Positions 36,171 through 44,936 of a stretch of DNA of 64,000 nt are shown here, piece after piece (within the stretch, counting starts at the first letter, position 1; each line of letters begins with the position of its first letter). Location of the stretch: NCBI GenBank assembly GCA_910585435.1, contig CAJUEJ010000021.1, positions 8,856 through 72,855 on the forward strand. The letters are read 5' to 3'. The notes beneath the pieces were generated by a model. The model ran no database searches and was not told the origin of the DNA. It saw nothing but the letters and a program-made list of their open reading frames with translations. The translations under genes were made by a program, and so were the position numbers. Source of the DNA: an uncultured Hungatella sp. (lineage in GTDB: Bacteria; Bacillota; Clostridia; Lachnospirales; Lachnospiraceae).

Positions 36171-36394
36171 TAGGAAATCTTGATGCTTACATTTTCTGGA
36201 ATAAAGTGTATGATGCTGTCGGCTACAATTTGCTTTGGGGACATGAGGAAGATAAACTGTATCATAGCTGTATGGTGTATGATAGAAATGAGAAACTGAT
36301 TGCTGCTTTAGTAAAAGGACAGAAACTGTTCGTAAGGGTAGATGCCTTTAATGAGGCAGGGATTACTGAGGGAAGAGTGACAGAAATCAGATAA
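36130..36394 (+). pseudogene. Displaced C-terminal domain of the GH43 protein
   Basis: Continues from the GH43 gene in another frame: KKLPQQPEYIRGRM, then IGNLDAYIFWNKVYDAVGYN and GQKLFVRVDAFNEAGITEG, which reads like a fibronectin III/concanavalin-type module. One extra A in the run at 36127-36132 would restore one protein of about 589 residues ending at 36394. Confidence 0.7.
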
Positions 36395-36412
36395 AGTATT
36401 ATAATGTAGAAT

Positions 36413-36456
36413 AGGAATCGGGACTCCCTCAAGGAGAGCTGCCCGGTTCCTTTTTC
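36413..36456 (+). terminator. Intrinsic terminator of the GH43 operon
   Basis: GGAATCGGG pairs with CCCGGTTCC (one G-T pair), with an inner CTCC/GGAG stem, followed by TTTTTC. It lies 20-60 bp after the repaired GH43 stop, supporting the view that the displaced domain belongs to the gene. Confidence 0.85.
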
Positions 36457-36463
36457 TAGTAAA

Positions 36464-38029
36464 TTATTGCTGCTTTCCCGCTTTATCCGCTTCCTCCTGC
36501 ATAAAAGAAAGAATCTTCTCCAGCCCGGCGTTTTTCTGGCTTTCAATATATTTGCTGATAGCCCCGTCGATATCATTATTTTCAACGATTCCGGCCAGCA
36601 GCAGTTTTCCCTGCTCATCATACAGCTGGTCTCTCTGGGCCAGCTCGGTCTTGATGCTGCTGGTATCCGGGTTAAATCCTACTAACGGAGAGACCACCAG
36701 GCTGTCCTTCTCCAGCCATGCATTCTCGGCCTTCAGAGCCTCCGGCGTAATCTTTCCTGAGGGCTTATCATACTGGGCTCTTACAAAGGGCCAGCAGAAC
36801 CAGCCAAGGAAAGTGGAATTGGCGGCATCCTGGCCTTCCGGGAACTTGATGGAGCCATCCTCCCCTTTTACATAGGTCTTGCCTTCGATTCCATACATGA
36901 ACAGGTCGTAGGCCTCCTCGTTGGTATTGAGAAGCTCTAAGAGCATGAGAAGCCTGTCCGGGTGGGCGGCATTTTTATTGATGGCAAAGGCATTGTTGAG
37001 AGGCGAATCATAGCGGTATTTGCCGTTCGGATACAGTTCCGCATATCCAAGCTCTGCGTCCGGAACGTTGAAGCTGACCCCTTCCATGGCGTCCTCATAC
37101 AATCCAACCTTTGCGAAGGTTTTTCCGTTTTCAAAAAGCTTTGTGTCTGTCTCTGACAGCTCATTTTTGGAGACAATGCCTTCATTGTACCATTTGTTCA
37201 TCCAGGTAACAGCCTCCTTGAACATGGGAGTTTCCTCGACAGCCTGCAGCACAGGCTTTTCACTGTTTAAATCAAAGGTCAATGTGTGGTAATTCATGTT
37301 GTCCATCTCATATTTGGAATGGAGGATGACCAGCACATCGCTGTAAGTGTTGCCTCTGGGGAAGCCGGATTCAAAGATAGTGATGTCCGGCACTTTCTCC
37401 TTGGCGTCCCCCAGCATGGCATCCAAATCCTCGATGGTCTCCAGTTTTGATGTGTCCACCCCGTACTTCTCTGCCAGGTCCCTGCGGTACAGAAGAACTG
37501 CCTTGGAGCTTTTCTTTTTCGTCCACGGAAGGGCCACCAGCTGTCCGTCGATACTGCATGCGGTTGTGGAGCCATTTTCCTGATAGGCTTGGTACAGAGA
37601 AGGGGCGTACTGCTGCATCAGGTCATTTAAAGGCAGAAGACCTCCCTTGTTGGACATTTTATTATAGAGCATCCAGTCTGCTACGAACATGCCGTCGAAA
37701 TCGTCTCCCCCGGCTGCCAGAGAGGTCATTTTGTCCTCATAATCACCGAATGGAACATAGTTAAACTCGATTTTCTCAATGTTCAGCTGGTCCTTATAGG
37801 TTTCACAGAATTTGGCAAGGACTTCATCCTGGTCCTTGTATTTGTCGCTGCAGGACCACAATTTTAAGGTGACCGGTTCCAGGCTTTCCCCGGACGCGGC
37901 TGCATCTGTCTTCTGGGCCGGATTCTCCTTTGCACCCTGGGTTCCCGAACTGCATCCGGTCAATCCTGCCACACACAGGGAGAAGGCCAGGGCAGTTGAT
38001 AAAGCTTTGATACCTGTTTTCTTTTTCAT
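36464..38029 (-). CDS. LplA-type extracellular solute-binding lipoprotein
   Basis: 521 residues. Lipobox AGLTGC around residue 25, then PVTLKLWSCSDKYKDQDEV. The long binding domain and the C-terminal region (INPDTSSIKTELAQ-like, then GLEKILSFMQEEADK) resemble LplA/DUF3502 proteins. AAGGAGAGAG precedes the ATG. In intact loci lplB and lplC permease genes lie upstream; here only a truncated lplC-like gene remains, so the protein has probably lost its transporter. Confidence 0.9.
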   Translation of the reverse strand: MKKKTGIKALSTALAFSLCVAGLTGCSSGTQGAKENPAQKTDAAASGESLEPVTLKLWSCSDKYKDQDEVLAKFCETYKDQLNIEKIEFNYVPFGDYEDKMTSLAAGGDDFDGMFVADWMLYNKMSNKGGLLPLNDLMQQYAPSLYQAYQENGSTTACSIDGQLVALPWTKKKSSKAVLLYRRDLAEKYGVDTSKLETIEDLDAMLGDAKEKVPDITIFESGFPRGNTYSDVLVILHSKYEMDNMNYHTLTFDLNSEKPVLQAVEETPMFKEAVTWMNKWYNEGIVSKNELSETDTKLFENGKTFAKVGLYEDAMEGVSFNVPDAELGYAELYPNGKYRYDSPLNNAFAINKNAAHPDRLLMLLELLNTNEEAYDLFMYGIEGKTYVKGEDGSIKFPEGQDAANSTFLGWFCWPFVRAQYDKPSGKITPEALKAENAWLEKDSLVVSPLVGFNPDTSSIKTELAQRDQLYDEQGKLLLAGIVENNDIDGAISKYIESQKNAGLEKILSFMQEEADKAGKQQ

Positions 38030-38081
38030 GTTTTCTCTCTCCTTTATTATGATTTATGATACAGCAGAAGCATGCAACGGT

Positions 38082-38804
38082 CTACCCCTTGACTGCTCCG
38101 ACCATAATTCCTTTTACAAAATATTTCTGGACAAACGGATACACCAGTATGATAGGGCCTATGGTGGCGATACAGGTTGCCATCTTGATTCCCTCCGACG
38201 GAATGCTTCCTGCCGCCTGGGCAATGGCATTGACATTGGATGAGGAGCTTAAAAACTGTATATTGGACGTAATGGTTCTCAGAAGAAGCTGCAGAGGCTG
38301 TAAATCCGTGTTATCAATCAGCATGATTCCCAGCCACCAGTCATTCCAGTAGTTTAAGCTGATAAAAAGGCTGATGGTAGCAATCACCGGCTTGGCCAGA
38401 GGCAGTATAATACGGAAGAAAATCCGGTATTCCGACGCGCCGTCAATCTTGGCCGATTCCACCAGCTCCGCAGGAATGGTGCGGTAATAATTTCTGGTTA
38501 AAAATATGTACCAGGCATTGGCCAGATAGGGAAGAATCAGCGCCCAGATAGAATCCTTTAAATGAAGCATGTTGCGGCATACGATAAACCAGGGCACCAT
38601 GCCGCCGTTAAACAGCATGGTAAACAGCACAAAAAAGTTCAGTATCCGGCGGTAACGGACCCGGTCCTGGGAAATCGGGTAGGCGGCAAGGGTAATCACC
38701 GCAACGCTTAAGGCTGTTCCAACCACAGTCACAAAGGAACTGGTAGCGCTTCTGGAGGCGGCGAGAAAGGAGCTGTCAAAAGAGGGGGATTTAACTGTTA
38801 CCAT
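38082..38804 (-). pseudogene. LplC-type ABC permease, 5' end deleted
   Basis: 240 residues remain of an expected ~300. The sequence enters the family at SSFVTVVGTALSVAVITLAAYPIS and continues normally through the EAA loop AELVESAKIDGASEYRIFFRIILP to the end YFVKGIMVGAVKG. The first membrane helix and N-terminal region are missing. The upstream sequence becomes, on the other strand, the coding sequence of an AraC-type regulator at about 38780. The MalF-type partner (lplB) is absent. A deletion scar is the simplest explanation. Confidence 0.8.
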
Positions 38805-39588
38805 CTGCCTGGACGGAGTGACGAAGGGAAGCGGAGATATCAGCCATATTTACCGCAGCGTCCTGGAGCTTAAGAATTATCGGTTTGTTCTGGGATATAA
38901 CCAGATTATCTATCCGGGGCGCATCATGGAGCTGATGCCGAAATGCCTCACATATCCGGATAAGCTGGCGGATGAGATTCTTTCGGATATGGTTCATGGA
39001 AGGAAAGAAGCTTTTGAGGAAAATGTGGAGGAGTTTATTCACATTTTATCCCAGTATGCTTATCAGCCTGCCCAGCTGCTTTATAACCGCCTGTATCTGG
39101 AACTGCTGTTTCAGACCCAGAAGTCCAGAGCATCGGAAAAACCGTTCCGGACACCGGAAACCCTTGAGGAGGGAGCCTGTATTCTGTCAGAGGTATTTAC
39201 CCGGTATCAGAACTGGAAAGCGGCGGCAGAGAAGCTGAAGGACAATAAGCATTTTGAGCGGATTGAGGAGAGCCGCAGATACATTGAGGAACACTATCAG
39301 GACTTTAATCTAAGCGCAGGAATGGTTGCCGAGTATCTGGGATATTCCACCAATTATTTCTCCAGGATTTTTAAATCCATTACTGGCTTTTACATTAATG
39401 ATTATATCCGGCAGATTCGTATTATGAAGGCACAGGAGCTTCTGGTTGAAAGCGATATGACCATCACCAGCATTGCGGAGGCGTCAGGATTTTCCACGGC
39501 AAATTATTTCTATGCCATTTTCAAAAAGGAAACCGGCCTCACCCCGGCTGCATACCGGAATGCTGGAAAACAGGAGAATATTCTGTAA
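38779..39588 (+). pseudogene. AraC-family regulator, 5' end deleted
   Basis: About 270 residues. Reading from about 38779 the frame gives EGDLTVTICLDGVTKGSGDISHIYRS, the region just before the DNA-binding part of large membrane-bound AraC regulators of sugar uptake. The C-terminus has both helix-turn-helix motifs: LSAGMVAEYLGYSTNYFSRIFK and ITSIAEASGFSTANYFYAIFK. The sensor and membrane domains (about 450 residues) are missing. A GTG at 38818 could start translation of a soluble DNA-binding fragment. It is joined head to head with the truncated permease gene, with overlapping coding remnants at the junction. Confidence 0.8.
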
Positions 39589-39801
39589 GCTTTGATAGGG
39601 CTTGGGGTTTTATGGAATTTTTATGGAAATTTTATAGCAAATCTATCTGCCATATGTTATATTGTATCTATCTGAAAAATCTGGTGTGTTATTACTTCGA
39701 TTATGCGTTTGACAACATGCCAGATTTCCGGTGGGTTCTCACCGTACATTCCGGATTTGATGAAATAGCGATGAAATGAAAACAAAAAGTGAAAAAGACA
39801 G

Positions 39802-39830
39802 TTGAGATATGCCAGGGGAATGTTTATAAT
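39802..39830 (+). promoter_or_regulatory. Predicted promoter of the Rpn-type nuclease gene
   Basis: TTGAGA (39802-39807), 17 bp, TATAAT (39825-39830), 50 bp before the ATG. Upstream, AAATCTGG and CCAGATTT (near 39680-39730) form a distant 8-bp inverted repeat of unknown role. Confidence 0.7.
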
Positions 39831-39879
39831 AATAGAAGACAGATTCGTTCATTCTTCTGTGCAGAAAGGGGAAGAATGA

Positions 39880-40767
39880 ATGATAATTTCGCCAAAGTAT
39901 GATGTGTTTTTCAAGGAGATATTCCGCAATGAGACGATACGCAGGTATTTTATCGGAGATATCCTTGAGATTCCACAGAAGGATATTCGGTCCGTAGAAT
40001 TAAAAAATACATTCTTATGGAGACGATATCGGAGACAGAAATTAGGAATCCTGGATATTGTGATAGAACTGAACAGTCAGGAGAAAATAAACATTGAGCT
40101 GCAGGTAAAGGCAGTGAAGAACTGGGACAAAAGGCAGTTGTTTTATCTGTCTAAGCTGTATACAGAGGAACTTCTTGTAGGACAGCGGTATGAACGGCTG
40201 AAACGGTGTGTGGGAATCAGTATTCTGGATTTTAATTTGTCGGACAGGAAAGAGTATCATAGTGTATATCGCTTGCGGGATAAAAACGGGCATGAATTTT
40301 CGGATATTCTGGAGCTTCACGTGATAGAATTGAATAAGGAATTGGACGGTGATGGAGAGGTAGAAAACTGGATACGTTTTTTTAATGCGAAGACAGAGGA
40401 GGATTTAAGGATGATAAAGACTAAGAATCCGGGAATTGTGGAGGCTATGGGAGAATTAAAACGGATGAGTATGAGCAATCCCCTAAAGTTGATGTATGAG
40501 GCGTATTTAAAAAAGATAAGAGATGAGAAGGCCAGAGAAGAGTATGTGTGGGATCAGGGAAAAGCAGAAGGGATAGTAGAAGGAAAAGCAGAAGGGATAT
40601 TAGAAGGAAGAGCAGAGGGGAAAGAGGAAGGAAAAGCAGAGGGAGAACTGCTTCTGGCAGAACTGATGAACCATCTGCTCTCTGATAACCGGATGGAAGA
40701 TGCGAAGCTTGCGGCCAGTGATGAAGCAGCCAGACAGCGTTTTTATAAGGAGTATGGGATAGAATAG
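39880..40767 (+). CDS. Rpn-family PD-(D/E)XK nuclease (putative transposase family)
   Basis: 295 residues. N-terminal PD-(D/E)XK fold: SPKYDVFFKEIF, then active-site GILDIVIEL...INIELQV giving the Asp and the E-x-Q. The C-terminal third has an imperfect repeat of EGKAEG/EGILEG/EGRAEG units (about 227-260) followed by a short helical tail. Such repeats are common in Rpn/PDDEXK_2 proteins, which promote DNA recombination and have been proposed as phage-defence or mobile factors. GAAAGGGGAAGA precedes ATG 39880. It stands alone with its own promoter. Confidence 0.88.
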   Translation: MIISPKYDVFFKEIFRNETIRRYFIGDILEIPQKDIRSVELKNTFLWRRYRRQKLGILDIVIELNSQEKINIELQVKAVKNWDKRQLFYLSKLYTEELLVGQRYERLKRCVGISILDFNLSDRKEYHSVYRLRDKNGHEFSDILELHVIELNKELDGDGEVENWIRFFNAKTEEDLRMIKTKNPGIVEAMGELKRMSMSNPLKLMYEAYLKKIRDEKAREEYVWDQGKAEGIVEGKAEGILEGRAEGKEEGKAEGELLLAELMNHLLSDNRMEDAKLAASDEAARQRFYKEYGIE

Positions 40768-40949
40768 GCTTTAGAATCGCTATGCCATGGGCTATCCATT
40801 TTTATCGAATTTATGTAAACGCGGGTATGGAAAAAATTGCAAATTTATAATATAATTAGCATAGGATTAACAGGTATGGGGAGACGACAAAAGCACACGG
40901 AGAGCAGCCCTGAAATCAAATGGCTGTTTTGCAAGGAAGGGGGATTACT

Positions 40950-41681
40950 TTGGATAATAAGATTTCTCAGCTAAAGGAAATGTTAGACCAGAGCAAATAT
41001 ACGGTGGCTTTGTGTGGCTCTGGCATGATGGAGGAGGGGAATGCTCTGGCGATCAAGAAGCAGGAGCGGGCCTATGAGATTGAAGAAAAGTACGGGTATT
41101 CCTCCGAGGAGCTTTTTACCAGTGCCTTTTACAATACCAGGCCGGAACTTTTTTTCAAGTTTTATAAAAACGAGATCATCCTCCGGGCGCCGAAGGACAC
41201 CGGATCCGGCCCTGCACTGGCAGCCATGGAGAAAGCAGGAAGGCTTCAATGTATCATCAGCAGCAATATATACGACCTGTCACAGCGGGCCGGCTGCAAG
41301 AATGTAATCAACCTGCACGGAAGCATCTATGACAACAAATGTCCCAGGTGCAACAGGAAATACCCTGTGGAATACATAGTGAGCGCCAAACGGGTGCCTA
41401 TCTGCGAGACCTGCAATGTTCCGGTGCGGCCCCTGATCTCTCTGTTCGGAGAGATGATCGATTCCCAGAAGATGACAAAGGCCACGGTGGAGATTGATAA
41501 GGCAGACACTCTGATGCTTTTGGGAACCAACATTGACTCGGAGGTATTCCACCAGTACATTAAATACTTTAAAGGCAGGAGAATGATAATCATCCACCAG
41601 AAAGAACATTTTAAAGACAGGACAGCGGATCTGGTGATTATCGACCAGCCTAAGAATATCCTGCCTAAGTTAGGCTATTAA
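40950..41681 (+). CDS. Divergent SIR2-family (sirtuin-like) NAD-binding protein
   Basis: 243 residues from TTG 40950 (AAGGAAGGGGG 6 bp upstream; the ATG at 40920 lies ahead of that site). Rossmann start VALCGSGMM stands where sirtuins have GAGIS. SSNIYDLSQRAG replaces the usual TQNIDGLH, keeping the Asn and the following acidic residue. The catalytic-type His is in NLHGSI. Two Cys pairs CPRC and CETC form a zinc site, and LLGTNIDSEVF occupies the GTSL region. Zinc site and His point to a deacylase-like sirtuin, the altered NAD pocket leaves activity open. Confidence 0.82.
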   Translation: MDNKISQLKEMLDQSKYTVALCGSGMMEEGNALAIKKQERAYEIEEKYGYSSEELFTSAFYNTRPELFFKFYKNEIILRAPKDTGSGPALAAMEKAGRLQCIISSNIYDLSQRAGCKNVINLHGSIYDNKCPRCNRKYPVEYIVSAKRVPICETCNVPVRPLISLFGEMIDSQKMTKATVEIDKADTLMLLGTNIDSEVFHQYIKYFKGRRMIIIHQKEHFKDRTADLVIIDQPKNILPKLGY

Positions 41682-41701
41682 CAATTAAAAATGCTGCAGA
41701 T

Positions 41702-41730
41702 AAGAGCCCTGGCAAATGCTGGGGCTCTTT
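41702..41730 (+). terminator. Terminator hairpin after the sirtuin-like gene
   Basis: AAGAGCCC and GGGGCTCTT form an 8-9 bp stem around an 11-base loop, ending in TTTCC. A weak T-tract but well placed 20 bp after the stop. Confidence 0.65.
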
Positions 41731-41778
41731 CCAGTGGTTTCCGATAGTAATCCCATCTTCTGTGTGATAATATAATTT

Positions 41779-41807
41779 TGTAACAGAAATGTAAAATTTA
41801 TGTAACA
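41779..41807 (+). promoter_or_regulatory. Three 11-bp-phased TGTAAMA direct repeats
   Basis: TGTAACA at 41779, TGTAAAA at 41790 and TGTAACA at 41801, exactly 11 bp apart, 80 bp before the CAP-domain gene. A TATAAT lies just upstream (41771-41776). Heptamers at 11-bp period are the usual binding pattern of OmpR/PhoB-family response regulators. Which regulator binds is unknown. Confidence 0.5.
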
Positions 41808-41887
41808 GTAGGAGCCTGAAGGGAGAAATGGAAGGCAGGTACACGGTTGCATAATTACGGCATCACATTTACATAAGGAGGTAATAC

Positions 41888-42859
41888 ATGAAGAAACTAG
41901 CTGTATATGCGGCAGCGGCTGCAGCCACTATGTCAATAGCAACAACCATTCCCGCCTCGGCGGCTGTAAAAATGTATGTGGTTAACGGAAACTTTAATGG
42001 AACTGCAAATGGAAACGGAAACAGTACTTGCTTTGGCGGAGGAAACCAGAATATGGATCTCTCCGATGTCCTGTCCTCCCTGTGTCCGAATCTTCCCATG
42101 TCCTTCCCTTCTTACGGAAATCAGGCGCCGGAGATGGATATTCTGAGACCGAACCTGCCGGATAAGGGGTGCCTGTATCCGGAACAGATCTATCAGCCGG
42201 ATTTCAGCTGCCCCGGGCAGAATATCTCAGATTCTGACTGCTGGTGGAGCTGTCCGGATCAGAGCTATCCTGATTTCAGCTGCCCGGATCAAAACCAGCC
42301 GGATCAGAACTGCCCTGGCATCAACTGCCCGGATCAGAATCAGCCCGGCCAACCTGGTCAGCCCGGCCAGCCCAATCAACCGAGCCAGCCTGGTCAGCCC
42401 GGTCAGCCCAATCAACCGAGCCAGCCCAATCAGCCGAGCCAGCCCAACCAACCCGTCAACCCCCCGTCACAGGGCGGCACCACCAACACTACCTATGCCC
42501 AGCAGGTGATTAACATGGTAAATGAAGAGCGTGCAAAAGCAGGCTTATCTCCTGTCCAGCAGGCAGACAGCATAACCCAGGCAGCCAATGTACGCGCCCG
42601 GGAAATCGTCACCAATTTTTCCCATACCAGGCCGGACGGCTCCAGCTTCAGCACAGCACTGAGACAGGCAGGGGTAAGCTACATGGGTTCAGGAGAGAAT
42701 ATTGCATACGGCCAGAGGACTCCCCAGGAGGTTATGGACGGATGGATGAACAGCGCAGGACACCGAGCCAACATTCTGAACCCGAATTATAAGAATATCG
42801 GAATCGGATTTTATGAGACAAATGGTGTAAAATACTGGGTTCAGCTATTTACATACTAA
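41888..42859 (+). CDS. Secreted CAP-domain (SCP/PR-1) protein
   Basis: 323 residues. Signal peptide (MKKLAVYAAAAAATMSI..., cleavage after ASA near residue 26). A Pro/Asp/Cys-containing region follows with repeated CPDQ and CPGxN motifs (about 85-150). A Gln-Pro-rich linker is built of QPGQ/QPNQPS units (about 152-197, nt 42340-42480). The C-terminal CAP domain (about 205-323) has VNEERAKAGL, FSHTRPDG, GENIAYG and WMNSAGHRANILNP. Bacterial CAP proteins are exported; several are linked to spore coat or cell wall. GGAGG lies 6 bp before the ATG. The unusual number of Cys in the N-terminal half could allow disulfides. Confidence 0.92.
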   Translation: MKKLAVYAAAAAATMSIATTIPASAAVKMYVVNGNFNGTANGNGNSTCFGGGNQNMDLSDVLSSLCPNLPMSFPSYGNQAPEMDILRPNLPDKGCLYPEQIYQPDFSCPGQNISDSDCWWSCPDQSYPDFSCPDQNQPDQNCPGINCPDQNQPGQPGQPGQPNQPSQPGQPGQPNQPSQPNQPSQPNQPVNPPSQGGTTNTTYAQQVINMVNEERAKAGLSPVQQADSITQAANVRAREIVTNFSHTRPDGSSFSTALRQAGVSYMGSGENIAYGQRTPQEVMDGWMNSAGHRANILNPNYKNIGIGFYETNGVKYWVQLFTY

Positions 42860-42875
42860 AAGTAAGTAAGTGACG

Positions 42876-42943
42876 AAAGAGCTATTGTAAAATGATGACG
42901 GGGCCATCGTCCTCCGGCCCCATCCTCTCACAATAGCTCTTTT
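42876..42943. terminator. Bidirectional terminator between CAP and DUF885 genes
   Basis: AAAGAGCTATTGT (42876-42888) pairs with ACAATAGCTCTTT (42930-42943), and GGGGCC/GGCCCC makes an inner stem. T-runs follow on the plus side (TTTTAG), with A-runs allowing termination on the minus strand. It serves both convergent genes. Confidence 0.8.
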
Positions 42944-42951
42944 AGTTTCAT

Positions 42952-44793
42952 TTACCTATAAGACTCCACCCACGCCTCAAAATAAGGTTCAATCACCGTA
43001 AAAGGCGCCGGCCCTATATCCAGAAGGAAGCGGTGGAATTCTTTTATCTGAAATTTATCCTTCAGAATTTCCTGAGCCCTGTCTCTCATGGTGACGATCT
43101 CCAGGTATCCTACGTAATAAGCCATATAATTAGAAGGATCATTTTTCATAACATGATAAATCGTACTTATCACATCACTCTGTTCCAGATCAAAATACTG
43201 CTTCAGATATTCCCCGACCTGTGCCTCATCCCACCCGTAATAATTAATATTCAAGTCCATCAGCGCATGGAGCCCCAGGGTTGCAGAGGCGTTGCAGGCC
43301 AGAATCTGCCCAAGCTCCGGCGACAGGCCGTTATTTACCGTATAACAGTAATTTTCCACATAGCTGGCCCAGCCTTCGCTGTATCCCAGAAATGATAATA
43401 TTTTCCGGATATTGGAGTCACAGTTGGACAGAAAATACACATTCTGATACAAATGTCCCGGGATCCCTTCATGAGCCAGGGTAGTAAACAAGGTCTGAGC
43501 GCCGGAGGAGCTTCCGGGATTAATGTAGATAACACAGTTATCATACAGATTCATAGGAGGAACCAGGAAAAACGCAGGGCTTAAAGACTGCTGCAGCTCC
43601 TCAGGGACAAATTTTGTCACATAGCTGTAGGAGACAATCTCCGGAAAATCTCTTGCCGTCTCCTTCTTTAGCAGCTCAAGAATCCCTTCCGGCTCTGTCT
43701 CGGCAAACCCATACTGATCCATCTGATCCAGAACATCAGGGCAGTCCTTTAAAACCTGTGCAATAGATAAAAGATCATGATTGATTCTGGCTTCAATGGC
43801 TTCTTTCAGATCATCCATGGTGTCATAGGTGGTTCCGATAGAAGACTTTACCAGATATTCAAAATATTCCTTCCCCTCCGGGTCATAGCACAGCCCCTTT
43901 TCATTGGTGCAGGAGCCTTTTAATTCTGTCAACCCCTGAAGAAGCCGTTCATAGGCCGGAATAAAATGCTCCGCCAGAACCGTAAGATTGCGTGCCTTAA
44001 AATCCGCTTTTTCCTCCTCTGTCAGCTCCTCCATGGCATCCACCCGCCTGTCAAATCCAGAGGACATAAGATTCTGGTCAGGAGGCAGCAGATAAGCGCC
44101 GCATTCCTCCACGATCTCATCCACGCAGGCATCTGTCATAAACAGCCCGGCGGCGGCCTTTTCCTTTTCAAAATCTAAAATCTGCTGATAATAAGAGTCA
44201 ATATCAGACAGGAGAGTCAGATAATCCTCCACATCCTCCTTCCTGTAAAATGTAAATTCTGTCAGAAGGATGGGAAGCTGGGCCTGGACGCCTGTGCTGG
44301 GGGCCAGGGGCTGATAGTAAAGCTCCAGCCCTTCAGCCAGAAGCTCATATTCCATAGCCTTTGCCAGAATCCGATACGTCAGCCTCTGGCTGTCTGTAAG
44401 ATATTTCGGGTTGATTGCAGCCAGATCCTCTCTCAGCTGTTCCTGTTCTTTCTCGCTTTCCTTCATGGCTTCCAACGAGAAATCTCCAAATGTCTTTGAA
44501 TAATCTGTGATCCCATAGCTTTCCGGATCCGTCAGCGAATAGTGGAGCGTCAGATAAGACTGGCTTAACTCGTTTTTAAACAGCGTCTGGCACAGGGCCT
44601 CAAAATCCTCCTGGGCTTTCCCGGCATTCACACGGTACTGCTCCGGATCCTCAGAGGCTCCCTGATCCCGGGAATAAGCCCCCTCAGGAAACACAGAAGG
44701 CTTATCAGGACGATGTATACATCCACATAAGAGACAGATAATAAGGAATAAAAGGGTAAAAAGACGATTCGTTCTTTGTCTGCGGCTTTTCAT
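42952..44793 (-). CDS. DUF885 family lipoprotein (putative zinc peptidase)
   Basis: 613 residues. The signal sequence ends in a lipobox-like LLCGC, so it is a membrane-anchored lipoprotein. The HEGIPGH motif near residue 437, with a distal Glu in GWASYVENYC, is the metal-binding pattern of DUF885 proteins, which are related to gluzincin peptidases. Its biochemical activity is not established to my knowledge. It has its own terminator, shared with the CAP gene, and is divergent from metG across about 140 bp. Confidence 0.9.
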   Translation of the reverse strand: MKSRRQRTNRLFTLLFLIICLLCGCIHRPDKPSVFPEGAYSRDQGASEDPEQYRVNAGKAQEDFEALCQTLFKNELSQSYLTLHYSLTDPESYGITDYSKTFGDFSLEAMKESEKEQEQLREDLAAINPKYLTDSQRLTYRILAKAMEYELLAEGLELYYQPLAPSTGVQAQLPILLTEFTFYRKEDVEDYLTLLSDIDSYYQQILDFEKEKAAAGLFMTDACVDEIVEECGAYLLPPDQNLMSSGFDRRVDAMEELTEEEKADFKARNLTVLAEHFIPAYERLLQGLTELKGSCTNEKGLCYDPEGKEYFEYLVKSSIGTTYDTMDDLKEAIEARINHDLLSIAQVLKDCPDVLDQMDQYGFAETEPEGILELLKKETARDFPEIVSYSYVTKFVPEELQQSLSPAFFLVPPMNLYDNCVIYINPGSSSGAQTLFTTLAHEGIPGHLYQNVYFLSNCDSNIRKILSFLGYSEGWASYVENYCYTVNNGLSPELGQILACNASATLGLHALMDLNINYYGWDEAQVGEYLKQYFDLEQSDVISTIYHVMKNDPSNYMAYYVGYLEIVTMRDRAQEILKDKFQIKEFHRFLLDIGPAPFTVIEPYFEAWVESYR

Positions 44794-44857
44794 GGTTCAT
44801 TACCTCCATTTTATAGTATAAAATATATTTCGCCGCTTTACAACTCATGAAAAAATG

Positions 44858-44886
44858 TTGACGAAAACTTTGGAAACCGTTACACT
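44858..44886 (+). promoter_or_regulatory. Predicted metG promoter
   Basis: TTGACG (44858-44863), 17 bp, TACACT (44881-44886), about 50 bp upstream of metG. The leader is too short for a T-box. Confidence 0.65.
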
Positions 44887-44936
44887 AAGAACAGGCATGT
44901 AATTTTCAGAGACTATTTTAAGGAGGAATGAAAGAC

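Noticed and set aside
39880..40767. The Rpn-type gene as part of an insertion sequence
   Set aside because: No terminal inverted repeats or target-site duplication could be seen on either side, and it has its own vegetative promoter.
42340..42480. CAGCCCGGCCAGCC-type repeats as a DNA repeat element
   Set aside because: They encode the Gln-Pro linker of the CAP protein in frame and need no other explanation.
44887..44936. T-box or other riboswitch ahead of metG
   Set aside because: The leader from the predicted start to the ATG is only about 45 nt, too short for a T-box or SAM-type riboswitch.
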